From: Actinokineospora iranica | GTDB lineage: Bacteria > Actinomycetota > Actinomycetes > Mycobacteriales > Pseudonocardiaceae | NCBI RefSeq assembly: GCF_900101685.1 | Contig: NZ_FMZZ01000001.1 | Span: 620,001 to 684,000 of the forward strand | DNA: 64,000 nucleotides | Reading direction: 5' to 3' | In this document: positions 8,854-17,656 of the stretch, one piece after another | How the letters are laid out: each line of letters opens with the position of its first letter | How positions within the stretch are numbered: position 1 is the first letter of the stretch | The notes under the pieces: model-generated | Told to the model about the DNA's origin: nothing | Databases searched by the model: none | What the model saw: the letters and a program-made list of their open reading frames with translations, nothing else | Translations under genes and position numbers: made by a program

Positions 8854-11800
8854 TGCGGCACACTTCCTTTTCCGACCTTGAACGCGTACCCGAACCGCAG
8901 CCGTTCGACATTCAGGATGGCACCGATCAAGGCGCGCTCATCGGCTGTGTTCGCGCGCCCCTCGGCTGCGGCCAACGCTTTGAAGTCACGGCGGACTTCA
9001 AACAGCGCGTGCTCGTAATCGGCGACCTCATCAATGGACTTCAAGTGGAGCCTCAGTTCGGCGACATGACGCTCACCGTTGCCCAAATTAAGAATAACAC
9101 TCATCTGCAGGTCACGATACCCGCTGGACTGTGGGGCGGCAAACCGATCATCGAACGCGACGACCTTGATTTTGGAGTCGTCACGTTCGGACATTTCGAC
9201 TACCGCGGACAGCCCACGATAAGCTTCACCAACAGAATCGTATTGGATCTTCGACCCAACCAAGTCGACCAGCTTGCTGGGATCCTTACCGCCAAGCTTG
9301 TCTTTCGCGCGAATCTTACTCTTTGGCTCTTTTCGGGAGTACGCGTCTCCTCCGGTCGCCGCTGCCACCGCGGCGGCGAACTCATGAAGCATCGCCTGCT
9401 TCGTTTCCCAGTCCCGATACAACTTGTTCAGGTACTCATCTCGGTAATCGGGATGATCCACCGGTAGGTCATCGAACGCGGGCTGCAGATAACTGCCGTC
9501 GTCAAGCGTCTTTACTAGATCGCGTGTCCGGGTCGAGAGTTCCGCCTGGCTCGGTTCGAGAACGGCGGGTGGGGGTTTCGGGTCGCTCTCGTATTTTTCG
9601 GCGAGGGCCAGGGGGCCGTCGGGGTGGCTGCGGACCTCGTTGACGCAGTCTTCCAGGACGTCGATTGCCTTGGGGTGTCGTAGGAGGTTGCACAGGGCTT
9701 CGGGGCGGGTCAGCAGCGAGTTTTCCAGGAAGCCGACCTCGCGCAGCATCCGGACCATTTCGGGGTGCCGGGGCAGCATCTTGGCGATGGCGTCGCCGAC
9801 CCGGATTTCCTGGCCGTCGACCTTGACCGTGGTTTGGATCTCGTTCGCCCGCGCGATGGTGTCCTGGACGCTCTCGCGCCTCAGGTAGTCCTTGATCTCG
9901 TCGGCTGTCGGGAGGTCGCCGAGGGTGTTCGCGGGGCGTGGCCGGTTGGCCGGGTCCTCATCCGACGACGGGGGGCGGTCGTCGTCGGACTGGGGGGTGG
10001 TTTCGTCGGCTCTGTTCGGATCGTCGGTGGTGGACCGGACGTCGACGGCTTCGGGGTCGCGTCGCAAGTGGGGGCTGTCTCGGCGTTCCCCGGCGGCGTC
10101 CGAGGGCGGGGTGTGCGGGGTGGACGTCTGGGGCGGATAGCCGTCAGCGCCGGTGGATTCGGTGCGCGTGCCGTCGGGATGGAACGTGTGCCAACGGCCA
10201 TTGGGCGGCGCCGTCCTGCGGGGCTTGCCGTCCCGGTCGATGTAGGTGTCGGTGGCCAGCGGCCTGGCGTTGGAGCCGGTGGACACCTTTTTGTCGGACG
10301 CGAGCACGTCCGCGCCGAGTTCCCTGGCCAGCCGCGCGGCGAAACCGTCCGGGTCGCGTCCCGCCTCGCAGGCGACCAGGCGAACGGCCTGCCCGCGCTG
10401 GTAATTCGGGTCGGCCATGACCATGGCCGCCAACTGCGACGGCGTGACCTGCTTGCCGTCGACCACGGCGTGGTTCGCGTTCGCGTGGACGTCGACGGTG
10501 TACCGGTCGGGGTCGGGGATGACCGTGTTCGCCGCCCACCGCATCCCGGAGTCGTCCGGGCCGTAGAAGGCACGGCCCGCCGGGGTCTCTGTGCTGTGGT
10601 CGTAAATCTGGCGGAGATCGTCGGGCAGGCTGTCCGGGCCTGCCTGCGGCTCGTCGCCTGCCTGCTCGTCGTCCTCCGGCGCGGGGCCGCTGTCGGCATC
10701 CGGGCGATCGTCGAGGTAGCCCTCCGGCTGCGAGTCGTCCGACCGGTCCGGGTCGGCGGACTCATCCGTCGCAGGGGCCGATTCAGCCGTTTCCGACGAG
10801 TAGAACTCGGTTATCTCGCCATTCTTGTCGATGACGAGGACTTCCTTGAGCCCGGCGATCGGCCAGTCGTTGAGCTGGGCGCGCATCTTGTCGAGGTCGA
10901 CGGCGCTATCGCTCACATTGAGGACGACGCGGTCGGCCTGGCCGCGCTCGACCTTCCGCTGGATTTCCGAGGCGATGTTCGCCGGCTTGTCTCCGCTGGG
11001 CGCGTAATTGTCGAAGGCCTTGCCTTCGATGAGTAGATCCGGATTCTTCGGACCGGCCAAGACCGCGCTCTGCTCGACGCGATATCCGGCCTGCGCCAGA
11101 ATCGCCGCTGACTCATTATCCCGTGCGAGTGAGCGCCGCGTGCCCGCGTCCTGGTGGTCGAGCGCCCGCGCCGATGGGCCCTGGGGCAGGGCGTCCGGGT
11201 CGGATTCGCCGGAGGGTCGAGTGTGGCCGTCGGGCTTGGCGGCACGGATATCGATGCCGTCCTCCGGAGCCGGACCATGCTCGAACCCACGATAGACGGC
11301 TGTTTTCGGAGCGCTGCCAGGCACGCTGTCGCCCCACGACGGAGTGTGCCCCGGCGGATAAGGACCTGGCCGTTCCACAACGGTGCCGTCCGGACTGAAA
11401 GTGCGCCAATCCCCGTTTGGCGGCCACCCCGCCGTGTAACCACCATCGTAGGTTTTATGACCGGAAGTGGCAAAGGCGTTTCCGTTGTTATCCACCCACA
11501 TTCCAGTCGTGGGGGCGTGCACCTCGACGCCGATCTTCGCGGACAACTGGGCGGCGAAACCATCGGGCAACGCGCCTGAATCACAGCCGAACAGGGTGAT
11601 CGGCGTGGGCTTCTTCCAGTCCGGGTTGGCGAGGATGAGTTCGCCCACTTCATCAGCGGTCAGCGCGTCCTTGCCGATCTTGGCCCCGTCTGGCCCCGTG
11701 TGCATATCGACGACAAAAGTTCCAGGAATCTCCTTGACGACGTTCGCCGTGGGCCCAGCATTTCTATCTTCTCGCTCAGAAGAGAAAATGGACATTCCAG

Positions 11801-14800
11801 CAGGGGTGGCGTAGGCATTCTGCCGATACTTGTGAAGATGCTCGTACTGGTACGGGAGTTCGTGCAGCCGTCCGCTCAGCAGCGGTAGGGTCGCGCGGTC
11901 GACCGGAGCACCGTCCGGGCCGATGTGCTCCGGCGCTGGCTCGTTGAAGAAGTCCCGGGGCAGTTTGTGGCCGATAAAGTCGGGATTGGGCACGAACTCG
12001 CCGACGACGAATCCGTCCGGCGATTCATAGGTGACCTTGTGCCAGCCCTCGACATATTTCCAGTCGATCCCTCCTGGGAACAGGACCTCATTTTCTCCTC
12101 GGCCTTGACCGCCCGCTGCCGCCATGGTCGGATCAGTGAGGATTCCACCGGGAGCCCTGACCCTGTAAAGGAATCCGCCACCGAGGCTGCGATCAACACC
12201 AACCTTTTGCTCGGTTGAGGTGCTGACATAACCGTAGCCCGTGGGGCCGCGTTCTTTGTGTGTGTCACCGACATGGTTAGGAATATTCATGTCGTTGACG
12301 TTGTGCGGCCTGAATCCCTGGGCTTCGCTGATCTCCTCCGGTGAACGGCTGTCGCCCCGCCAGAGAATATTGTTGGCGCGCATCCACGCCACGACATCCC
12401 GGTAGTAGAGCTTTTTCACGCCGGTGGCGGCCGGGCTCAAATCGGCCCGTTCCAAGGCCACCGGGGGCAAGGTGTCCTTGGCGGCCCGCGCGTCGCGACC
12501 CTGGCCGGTTCGGTCGGGATGGGTGCCGGGCGTTCCCGGTTGACGCGGCGGCCGCGTGTTGTCCGGGCGGAAGCCGGCGCCGGGGCGGGTGCCGTGGCCA
12601 GGCAGGCCAAAGGGTGCGCGCTGGCCGGGAATGTCTCGTCGCGGTGCTCCGGGAGCGGGGACCTGGCCGTGCGGCGGGTGGCCTGGCTGCTGGGGGCGCG
12701 GTTGGCCGGTGTCGTGCCTGCTCGGGCGCTGCCCGTTGGGCTGGTGTTGGCCCGCCTGCTGCCTGGTGGGCGGTTGCTGGCTGTGGTTCCCGTACGGCCC
12801 AGTGGGCGGCTGCTGGCCCTGATACCGCTGATTCCCCTGCGGACCGGCAGGCGGTTGCTGGTTCCGATACTGACCCGCCGGTGGCTGCTGGCTTGGCTGT
12901 CGCTGACCGGTGTGCTGCCCAGTGGGCGGCTGCGGACCTCGCTGCTGACCGGTGGGGGTCTGCTGGTGCCGATTCCCCTGCGGCTGGCTCCAGTGCTGGC
13001 CTGCCTGCTGCCCGGTGGGGGACTGCTGGTTCGGCTGACTGGGGTATTGCCCACCAGGCTGCTGCTGGTTCCGGTACTGCTGCTGGGGCGTGTGGCCGCG
13101 GTGGTCTGGTTGGCCGTTCGGGGGGAAGCCGCCTGCCCGCGGGTCGGGGTGGTGTGGCAGGCCGACGGGTTGCGGCGGGACACCCTGCTGGGGTGGGGGC
13201 TGACCTTGGTGGAAACCGGCGGGGGCCTGCGCCGTGGTTCGGCTGTGGCCGGGCTGGTTCCCGGCGTACGGCGTTCCACTCTGGGGCGGCGGCGCCACTG
13301 CGCGATCGGGCAGGGGCGGGTGCTGCTGGGGTCGGCCGGGGTGCGGTGGGGGCGCCGACTGGGGGTGGTTACCCGGATTCAGCGGATAACCAGCGGGCTG
13401 CTGGTGTCCGGCGAACGGCGGTGGCTGGACTGGCGGGTGACCGGCGAAACCAGGCTGACCGGCCGGGCTCGCGGCGGGCGGGTGGGCGCCGTAGGGCTGG
13501 GTGCGGTGTGGCGCCCCCTGTCCGGGCTGGTGGCCGTAGCCCGTCTGCCTGCTCTGGTCGATGCCGGACCGTTGGCTGGCGGCAGGCGGCGGGAGGTACG
13601 CGGGTGGCTGTGGGACGCCTCGGCCCTGCTGAGCACCGCCTGCGACCGGCGGCATACCTGCCGCGGACGACGTGCCCCGGCCGGGTTGGCCCCCGGTCGC
13701 GGCGAGCGGCGCGCCACCCGCCGACGGTGTTCCCCCACCCTGCGTGGGGGGCACTCCACCGCCCACAGACGGCACACCTCGGCTGTGTTGCCCATTTCCG
13801 GCGGCCTGCGCACCACCCAGTGGCGGCCCCTCCCGGCCTGCCGAAGGGGGTGGCACAGCCCCTGCGGGTGAACCGTCCCGATCAGGTCGCCCACCGCCCG
13901 TGGCGAGCGGCGCGCCACCCGCCGACGGTGCACGCGTCCCCTGCTGACCGCCACTGGCATTGGGTGCGACACCACCCGCGGCCGACTGGTCCCGACCTTG
14001 CTGCCCACCACCCGGGGCGAGCGGTCCACCACCGGTCGACGCGCTTCGCCCCTGCTGCCCACCCGAAGCAGGCGGCGCACCACCCGCAGACGCTCCGTCC
14101 CGACCCTGCTGCCCACCACCCGAAGCCAGCGGCGCGCCACCCGCAGACGCACTTCGGCCCTGCTGCCCACCGCCGGCAAGCGGCGCACCAGCGGCCGATG
14201 CGCTTCGGCCCTGCTGGCCACCCGTGGTGGGGGGAACGCCGCCTGCGGAGGATGTTCCGCGCGCGGGTTGGCCGCCTGCCGTGGTGGGGGGTGTGTTGCC
14301 CTGTCGGGGTTGGCCGCCGGTGGAGGACGTGCCGCCGCGCGTGGGGGAGGTGGCTGCTTGCTGCCCTCCGGCTGGGGAGCGGGACTGGCCCGCGGTGGGG
14401 GGCTGAGACGGGTGGGGCTGTTGGGTGGCGGCGGGCTGGCCGCTGGGGGTGGTGGGGCGGGGCTGGTGGGGGGTGGCCTGGCTGGGCTGGGTTGGGGTGG
14501 GGCCGCCGGTCTGTGGGGTGCTTGGGCGGGAGGACGGTCCGGAGCCGTTGCCGGTGGGAGTGCTGGAGGTGGCGATCTTTCCTGGGGCTGGGCTGGCCTG
14601 GCCCGCGGCGGTTGGCGTGTTGGGGGTGTTCTGGACCGTCGGGGTGGGGCTGGGGCGGTTGGCGGTGGCGGACTGGCCGCCTGCTCCCGTGGTCGCACCG
14701 CCGCCGGTGACGGTGGGGGTGCTCTTGCCGGTCTGGCTTTCCACGCCTTTCATGCGGGACGCCGCTGAGTCGTCGGTGCCTCGGGTGGCCTGGGCGGTTG

Positions 14801-15149
14801 CCTTGGTTTTGGCGCCCGCGTCGTCGGCGGCGGTGGCTGCCTTGTCGGCTCCGGTGCGGGCGGTGGCGATGGCGCTGTCGGCTTGGCGCATGGCGACTTG
14901 GCCGAAGACGCCCGCGCTGTCGGCGCTGGCGTTGATGTTCAGCTTGGCCAGCACCCCGGACCGGAGCTGGTCGCCGCGCTGGGCGATCCGGCCGCCCAGG
15001 GACTCGACGGCGTCGGCGTGCATTCCGACGCCACCGCCGCCAGGGCCCGCGCCGCCGGTGGTGGACGGGGTGCGGCCACTGCTCGGGGACTGGTCGCCAC
15101 CGCTGTGCGAGGACGGGGAACCGCCGCGATCCTTGTGCTTGACCATCAC
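8850..15149 (-). CDS. Giant multi-domain polymorphic toxin
   Basis: The product is 2,099 residues; GTG at 15149 or ATG at 15146 can start it. Residues ~40-130 are Ala-rich helix (VESLGGRIAQRGDQLRSG), plausibly a secretion-related head. Residues ~130-890 are a Pro/Gly/Gln/Ser linker with ~22-residue repeats. Residues ~905-1050 look like an ADP-ribosyltransferase of the R-STS-E class: LWRGDSRS, GYVSTSTEQ, GENEVLFPGG. Residues ~1100-1260 carry VVDMHTG and LFGCDSG, a His/Cys pair. Residues ~1335-1450 closely match CdiA-type tRNase domains (ARDNESAAILAQAGY, PDLLIEGK, VVLNVSD, DWPIAGLKEVLVI), with a PD-(x)3-ExK core. Residues ~1510-1660 repeat the His/Cys module (TVDVHAN, RLVACEAG). Residues ~1930-2070 resemble RelA/SpoT synthetases (KIRAKDKLGG, LVDLVGSKI, SGYRDLQM, AELRLHL). 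It heads the toxin operon. Delivery by a type VII system is inferred from the downstream T7SS-associated domain. Confidence 0.8.
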   Translation of the reverse strand: MMVKHKDRGGSPSSHSGGDQSPSSGRTPSTTGGAGPGGGGVGMHADAVESLGGRIAQRGDQLRSGVLAKLNINASADSAGVFGQVAMRQADSAIATARTGADKAATAADDAGAKTKATAQATRGTDDSAASRMKGVESQTGKSTPTVTGGGATTGAGGQSATANRPSPTPTVQNTPNTPTAAGQASPAPGKIATSSTPTGNGSGPSSRPSTPQTGGPTPTQPSQATPHQPRPTTPSGQPAATQQPHPSQPPTAGQSRSPAGGQQAATSPTRGGTSSTGGQPRQGNTPPTTAGGQPARGTSSAGGVPPTTGGQQGRSASAAGAPLAGGGQQGRSASAGGAPLASGGGQQGRDGASAGGAPPASGGQQGRSASTGGGPLAPGGGQQGRDQSAAGGVAPNASGGQQGTRAPSAGGAPLATGGGRPDRDGSPAGAVPPPSAGREGPPLGGAQAAGNGQHSRGVPSVGGGVPPTQGGGTPSAGGAPLAATGGQPGRGTSSAAGMPPVAGGAQQGRGVPQPPAYLPPPAASQRSGIDQSRQTGYGHQPGQGAPHRTQPYGAHPPAASPAGQPGFAGHPPVQPPPFAGHQQPAGYPLNPGNHPQSAPPPHPGRPQQHPPLPDRAVAPPPQSGTPYAGNQPGHSRTTAQAPAGFHQGQPPPQQGVPPQPVGLPHHPDPRAGGFPPNGQPDHRGHTPQQQYRNQQQPGGQYPSQPNQQSPTGQQAGQHWSQPQGNRHQQTPTGQQRGPQPPTGQHTGQRQPSQQPPAGQYRNQQPPAGPQGNQRYQGQQPPTGPYGNHSQQPPTRQQAGQHQPNGQRPSRHDTGQPRPQQPGHPPHGQVPAPGAPRRDIPGQRAPFGLPGHGTRPGAGFRPDNTRPPRQPGTPGTHPDRTGQGRDARAAKDTLPPVALERADLSPAATGVKKLYYRDVVAWMRANNILWRGDSRSPEEISEAQGFRPHNVNDMNIPNHVGDTHKERGPTGYGYVSTSTEQKVGVDRSLGGGFLYRVRAPGGILTDPTMAAAGGQGRGENEVLFPGGIDWKYVEGWHKVTYESPDGFVVGEFVPNPDFIGHKLPRDFFNEPAPEHIGPDGAPVDRATLPLLSGRLHELPYQYEHLHKYRQNAYATPAGMSIFSSEREDRNAGPTANVVKEIPGTFVVDMHTGPDGAKIGKDALTADEVGELILANPDWKKPTPITLFGCDSGALPDGFAAQLSAKIGVEVHAPTTGMWVDNNGNAFATSGHKTYDGGYTAGWPPNGDWRTFSPDGTVVERPGPYPPGHTPSWGDSVPGSAPKTAVYRGFEHGPAPEDGIDIRAAKPDGHTRPSGESDPDALPQGPSARALDHQDAGTRRSLARDNESAAILAQAGYRVEQSAVLAGPKNPDLLIEGKAFDNYAPSGDKPANIASEIQRKVERGQADRVVLNVSDSAVDLDKMRAQLNDWPIAGLKEVLVIDKNGEITEFYSSETAESAPATDESADPDRSDDSQPEGYLDDRPDADSGPAPEDDEQAGDEPQAGPDSLPDDLRQIYDHSTETPAGRAFYGPDDSGMRWAANTVIPDPDRYTVDVHANANHAVVDGKQVTPSQLAAMVMADPNYQRGQAVRLVACEAGRDPDGFAARLARELGADVLASDKKVSTGSNARPLATDTYIDRDGKPRRTAPPNGRWHTFHPDGTRTESTGADGYPPQTSTPHTPPSDAAGERRDSPHLRRDPEAVDVRSTTDDPNRADETTPQSDDDRPPSSDEDPANRPRPANTLGDLPTADEIKDYLRRESVQDTIARANEIQTTVKVDGQEIRVGDAIAKMLPRHPEMVRMLREVGFLENSLLTRPEALCNLLRHPKAIDVLEDCVNEVRSHPDGPLALAEKYESDPKPPPAVLEPSQAELSTRTRDLVKTLDDGSYLQPAFDDLPVDHPDYRDEYLNKLYRDWETKQAMLHEFAAAVAAATGGDAYSRKEPKSKIRAKDKLGGKDPSKLVDLVGSKIQYDSVGEAYRGLSAVVEMSERDDSKIKVVAFDDRFAAPQSSGYRDLQMSVILNLGNGERHVAELRLHLKSIDEVADYEHALFEVRRDFKALAAAEGRANTADERALIGAILNVERLRFGYAFKVGKGSVPQ
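12530..14640 (-). repeat. Pro/Gly/Gln-rich repeat-encoding linker
   Basis: This part of the giant toxin gene encodes low-complexity sequence. From about 13,670 to 14,330 the unit is roughly GGQQGRSASAGGAPLASG, repeated about eight to ten times with variation. From about 12,600 to 13,200 the pattern changes to Gln/Pro runs such as QQPPTGQ. Repeated 60-75 bp units make recombination or assembly collapse likely, so the length may vary. Such linkers span the cell wall or keep toxin heads flexible; this role is inference. Confidence 0.7.
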
Positions 15150-15487
15150 GCCTTCGCAGGCGACGAAGCCTCGACGGGCTTGGGGACACGGGTGCGCGAA
15201 CCGCGGACGACGGCGGTCTTGGGGAATCGGGTCCGCGGACCCGATTCCACGGCGGTAGTGGTCGTTGTCGGGACAATCGCGCTCATCGCTGAGCCGATCT
15301 TGGCCACCGGCCGGGCGGCCGGGGCCTCGTCACCGCCCGTGAGCGTGGGGGGCTCGGGGTTCGCGGGTGTCACCGCGGCCTCGCGCGTCCGCTCTTCGGG
15401 CGTTCTCACTGATCCTCCGCTGTCCAACCACCACGGTCTGGGACAGGGTGTCATATCGACCACGGCCGTCGGAGGCGAATGGCGCAA
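15146..15487 (-). CDS. Possible small ORF upstream of toxin gene
   Basis: An open frame of up to 113 residues ends in TGA overlapping the toxin start (GTGATG). Possible internal starts include GTG before TPANPEPP and ATG before SAIVPTTTTT. The predicted product is Ala/Pro/Thr-rich and has no recognised domain. The overlap with the toxin start supports a coupled leader peptide or small gene, but coding bias is weak, so this may simply be the leader of the toxin transcript. Confidence 0.3.
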   Translation of the reverse strand: MRHSPPTAVVDMTPCPRPWWLDSGGSVRTPEERTREAAVTPANPEPPTLTGGDEAPAARPVAKIGSAMSAIVPTTTTTAVESGPRTRFPKTAVVRGSRTRVPKPVEASSPAKA

Positions 15488-15533
15488 GCAGGTGGACAGC
15501 GGTTGGGCTAAGGGGCGCCTGCCGTGGTCGGGG

Positions 15534-16274
15534 TCACTCTCTGTGCTGGATGGCGCGGGGCGCTGCCTTGACCCGCGACAGCGCCCACGCCAGGACCCAG
15601 CAGCCCACGGCGAGCAGGAGGCCGTGGCCGACGCGGGCGGCGGCCGGGCCGAAGAACTGCGGGATGAACAGGACCAGCCCGGCCGCGAACGGAAGCGCCG
15701 CCCAGGCCGGGAAGCGGCCCGACCGGTTCAGCGCCAGCGCGGTCAGCACCCCGGCCGCGGCGAGCAGGAGCATCCCGCCGAGGAAGAACGCCGCGGGGGC
15801 CGGGTCCAGGCGGACCGTCTCGGTCTGGGTGAGCATGGTCGGATCGGCGTGCTGGGTGGCCAGGTCGCTGACCGCCTTGATGCCGAAGGTCTCGCCGCCG
15901 TAGTAGGGCAGGGTCAGCCCGGCGCCGAGCAGGGCGGTGACGAAGGCCGCGGCCGCGGGGCCCTCGCCTCGGGTGCCGCCTACCGCGGCGCGTAAACCCA
16001 GCAGCGCCAACGGAAGCAGGATGAAGCCGATCATCGCGGCGGTGTGCGCGAGCGTCCACGCCGTCGACGACATGGCGGCCGCGCCGTCCAGTGTCGTCTC
16101 GTCGCGGTAGGGGCGGGTCGCCGGGTAGGCGGCGAACAGCAGCCCGGCGACGGCGAGCAGCACCGGGGCGACGCGGGCAGCGGGGTTCTGTTTGCCATCA
16201 GTGTTCTGTCTTCTGTCTGTGTTCTGCGCGCTGTGGACCACGACGTCCTCTCTGGTCGGTCTAGTCGCCTTCAT
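15534..16274 (-). CDS. Integral membrane protein, about six helices
   Basis: The product is 246 residues from ATG 16274, or 235 from a GTG at 16241 that has GAGAGGA at a good distance. The stretch before VAPVLLAVAGLLFAA is repetitive (QNTDRRQNTDGKQN), encoded by near-repeats of CAGAACACAGAC. About six membrane segments follow, with a YYGGETFGI loop in the middle and a long loop HADPTMLTQTETVRLDP. I do not recognise a family beyond 'hypothetical membrane protein'. It is divergent from the MFS gene at 16385, with about 110 bases between, and lies downstream of nothing obvious on its strand. Confidence 0.7.
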   Translation of the reverse strand: MKATRPTREDVVVHSAQNTDRRQNTDGKQNPAARVAPVLLAVAGLLFAAYPATRPYRDETTLDGAAAMSSTAWTLAHTAAMIGFILLPLALLGLRAAVGGTRGEGPAAAAFVTALLGAGLTLPYYGGETFGIKAVSDLATQHADPTMLTQTETVRLDPAPAAFFLGGMLLLAAAGVLTALALNRSGRFPAWAALPFAAGLVLFIPQFFGPAAARVGHGLLLAVGCWVLAWALSRVKAAPRAIQHRE

Positions 16275-16384
16275 GATGTCGGCTCCGGCGCGGGCCGTGG
16301 GGTGCGCGCGGGGACGTTCACCGGACGGCCATCCCAGCGTCGGTGCTTCAGCGGAACTTAGGCGCGTTACCCGATCGTGGCCCC

Positions 16385-17599
16385 ATGACCCACACCGTGA
16401 CAGCGGCGCAGGCCCCCGATGTCCGCCCGCCCGTGGGGCGCGGCTGGACCGCGCGTTACGTCGTGGCCAGCACTGGAATGTGGCTGGCGTTCCTGACTCC
16501 CGCGCAGGTGCAGCTTGCCCGGCAGGCGGAGGTGTTCGCCCCCGCCGAGAAGGAGGCGCTGCTCGGCTTGGCGCTCGGCGTCGGCGCGGCGGTGACCGCG
16601 GTGGCGGTTCCGCTGCTGGGCGCGGTGAGCGACCGGACCCGGTCCCGCTTCGGCAGGCGCAGGCCGTGGGTGGCGGGCGGGACGCTGGTCGCGGCGGCGG
16701 GCCTGCTGGGGTTGGCGGGCGCGGACGGCGCCGCGTCGATGCTGGCGGGCTGGGTCGTCACGCAGCTTGGGTTGGCTGCGGTGCAGGCCGGGTTGGTCGC
16801 GACGATCCCGGACCGGGTACCGCGGCCGCAGTTGGGGATGGTCGCCGGGTGGGCCGGGATGACGCAGATGCTCGGGGCGCTGCTGGGCACCGTGCTGGTG
16901 AACCGGTTGGTGGTCGGCCTCGCCGCGGGCTATGTGGCCTGCGCGGTCGTCGCGGCGGTGTCGGTGCTGCCGTTCCTCGGCGGGCGGCACGAGGCCACCG
17001 ATGAGGCTCCCCCTCGGGCGACGCGGGCGCGGGCGCGCTGGACCGCGGATCTGGGGTTCGCCTGGGCGAGCCGGTTCCTGGTGATGCTCGGCTTCGCCCT
17101 GATCACCCAGTACCTCTTGTATTACCTGGGCGACGAGATGCGCGTCGCCGACCCGCGGCGGGCGGCTCTGGTGATCACCGCGGTGACGGTCTTGTGCGCC
17201 ATGGCTTCCGCGCTGGCGGCGGGCCGCTGGTCCGACCGGGCGGGCCGCCGCCGCGCGTTCGTCGCCGCGGGTGGGCTGTTCATGGGGATCGGCGCCCTGG
17301 CGATGGCCGTCGCTCCACTGTGGCCGGTCGCGATCGGCGCGGCGGCGGTGGTCGGCGTCGGCTTCGGCGCGTTCCTCGCGGTCGACTTGGCGGTGATCGC
17401 CTCGGTGCTCCCGTCGGCCGAGGACACGGGCCGGGACCTGGGCGTGTTCGCCATCGCCGCGGCGGCCCCGCAGATCCTCGCGCCCGCCCTGGCCGTGCCG
17501 GTGCTCGCGGTGGCGGGCTACCCGGGCCTGTATGTGGTGACGGGCCTGGTCGCCATCGCGGGCGGCGCGCTGGTGCTGCGGATCCGTTCCGTGGCCTAG
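16385..17599 (+). CDS. MFS transporter
   Basis: The product is 404 residues starting at ATG 16385 (MTHTVTAAQAPDVRPP); the longer frame upstream lacks coding bias. It has twelve predicted helices, a GAVSDRTRSRFGRRRPW loop between helices 2 and 3 and the matching GRWSDRAGRRRAF loop in the second half, both MFS signatures. The loop with RFGRRRPW resembles the sugar-cation (GPH) symporter-like and actinobacterial 'SLC45-like' subgroup, so sugar transport is possible. It is divergent from the membrane protein gene and ends at a strong bidirectional hairpin. Confidence 0.85.
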   Translation: MTHTVTAAQAPDVRPPVGRGWTARYVVASTGMWLAFLTPAQVQLARQAEVFAPAEKEALLGLALGVGAAVTAVAVPLLGAVSDRTRSRFGRRRPWVAGGTLVAAAGLLGLAGADGAASMLAGWVVTQLGLAAVQAGLVATIPDRVPRPQLGMVAGWAGMTQMLGALLGTVLVNRLVVGLAAGYVACAVVAAVSVLPFLGGRHEATDEAPPRATRARARWTADLGFAWASRFLVMLGFALITQYLLYYLGDEMRVADPRRAALVITAVTVLCAMASALAAGRWSDRAGRRRAFVAAGGLFMGIGALAMAVAPLWPVAIGAAAVVGVGFGAFLAVDLAVIASVLPSAEDTGRDLGVFAIAAAAPQILAPALAVPVLAVAGYPGLYVVTGLVAIAGGALVLRIRSVA

Positions 17600-17611
17600 T
17601 TTTCCCTACCA

Positions 17612-17650
17612 CGACGGCGGCCCCGGACGCGTGGTCCGGGGCCGCTGTCG
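17612..17650. terminator. Bidirectional terminator between convergent genes
   Basis: Sixteen-base arms at 17612-17627 and 17635-17650 (cgacggcggccccgga and its complement with one G-T pair) flank a seven-base loop. It lies between the ends of the MFS gene and the convergent P450 gene. Confidence 0.8.
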
Positions 17651-17656
17651 TCGCGC

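Noticed and set aside
13930-14290. Regular spacing that could suggest a CRISPR array
   Set aside because: The repeats are in-frame coding repeats of variable length without unique spacers or cas genes.
12341-14710. Long plus-strand frames opposite the toxin linker
   Set aside because: Low-complexity Trp/Arg/Gly translations of the repeat region; the minus frame continues through recognised domains on the C-terminal side.
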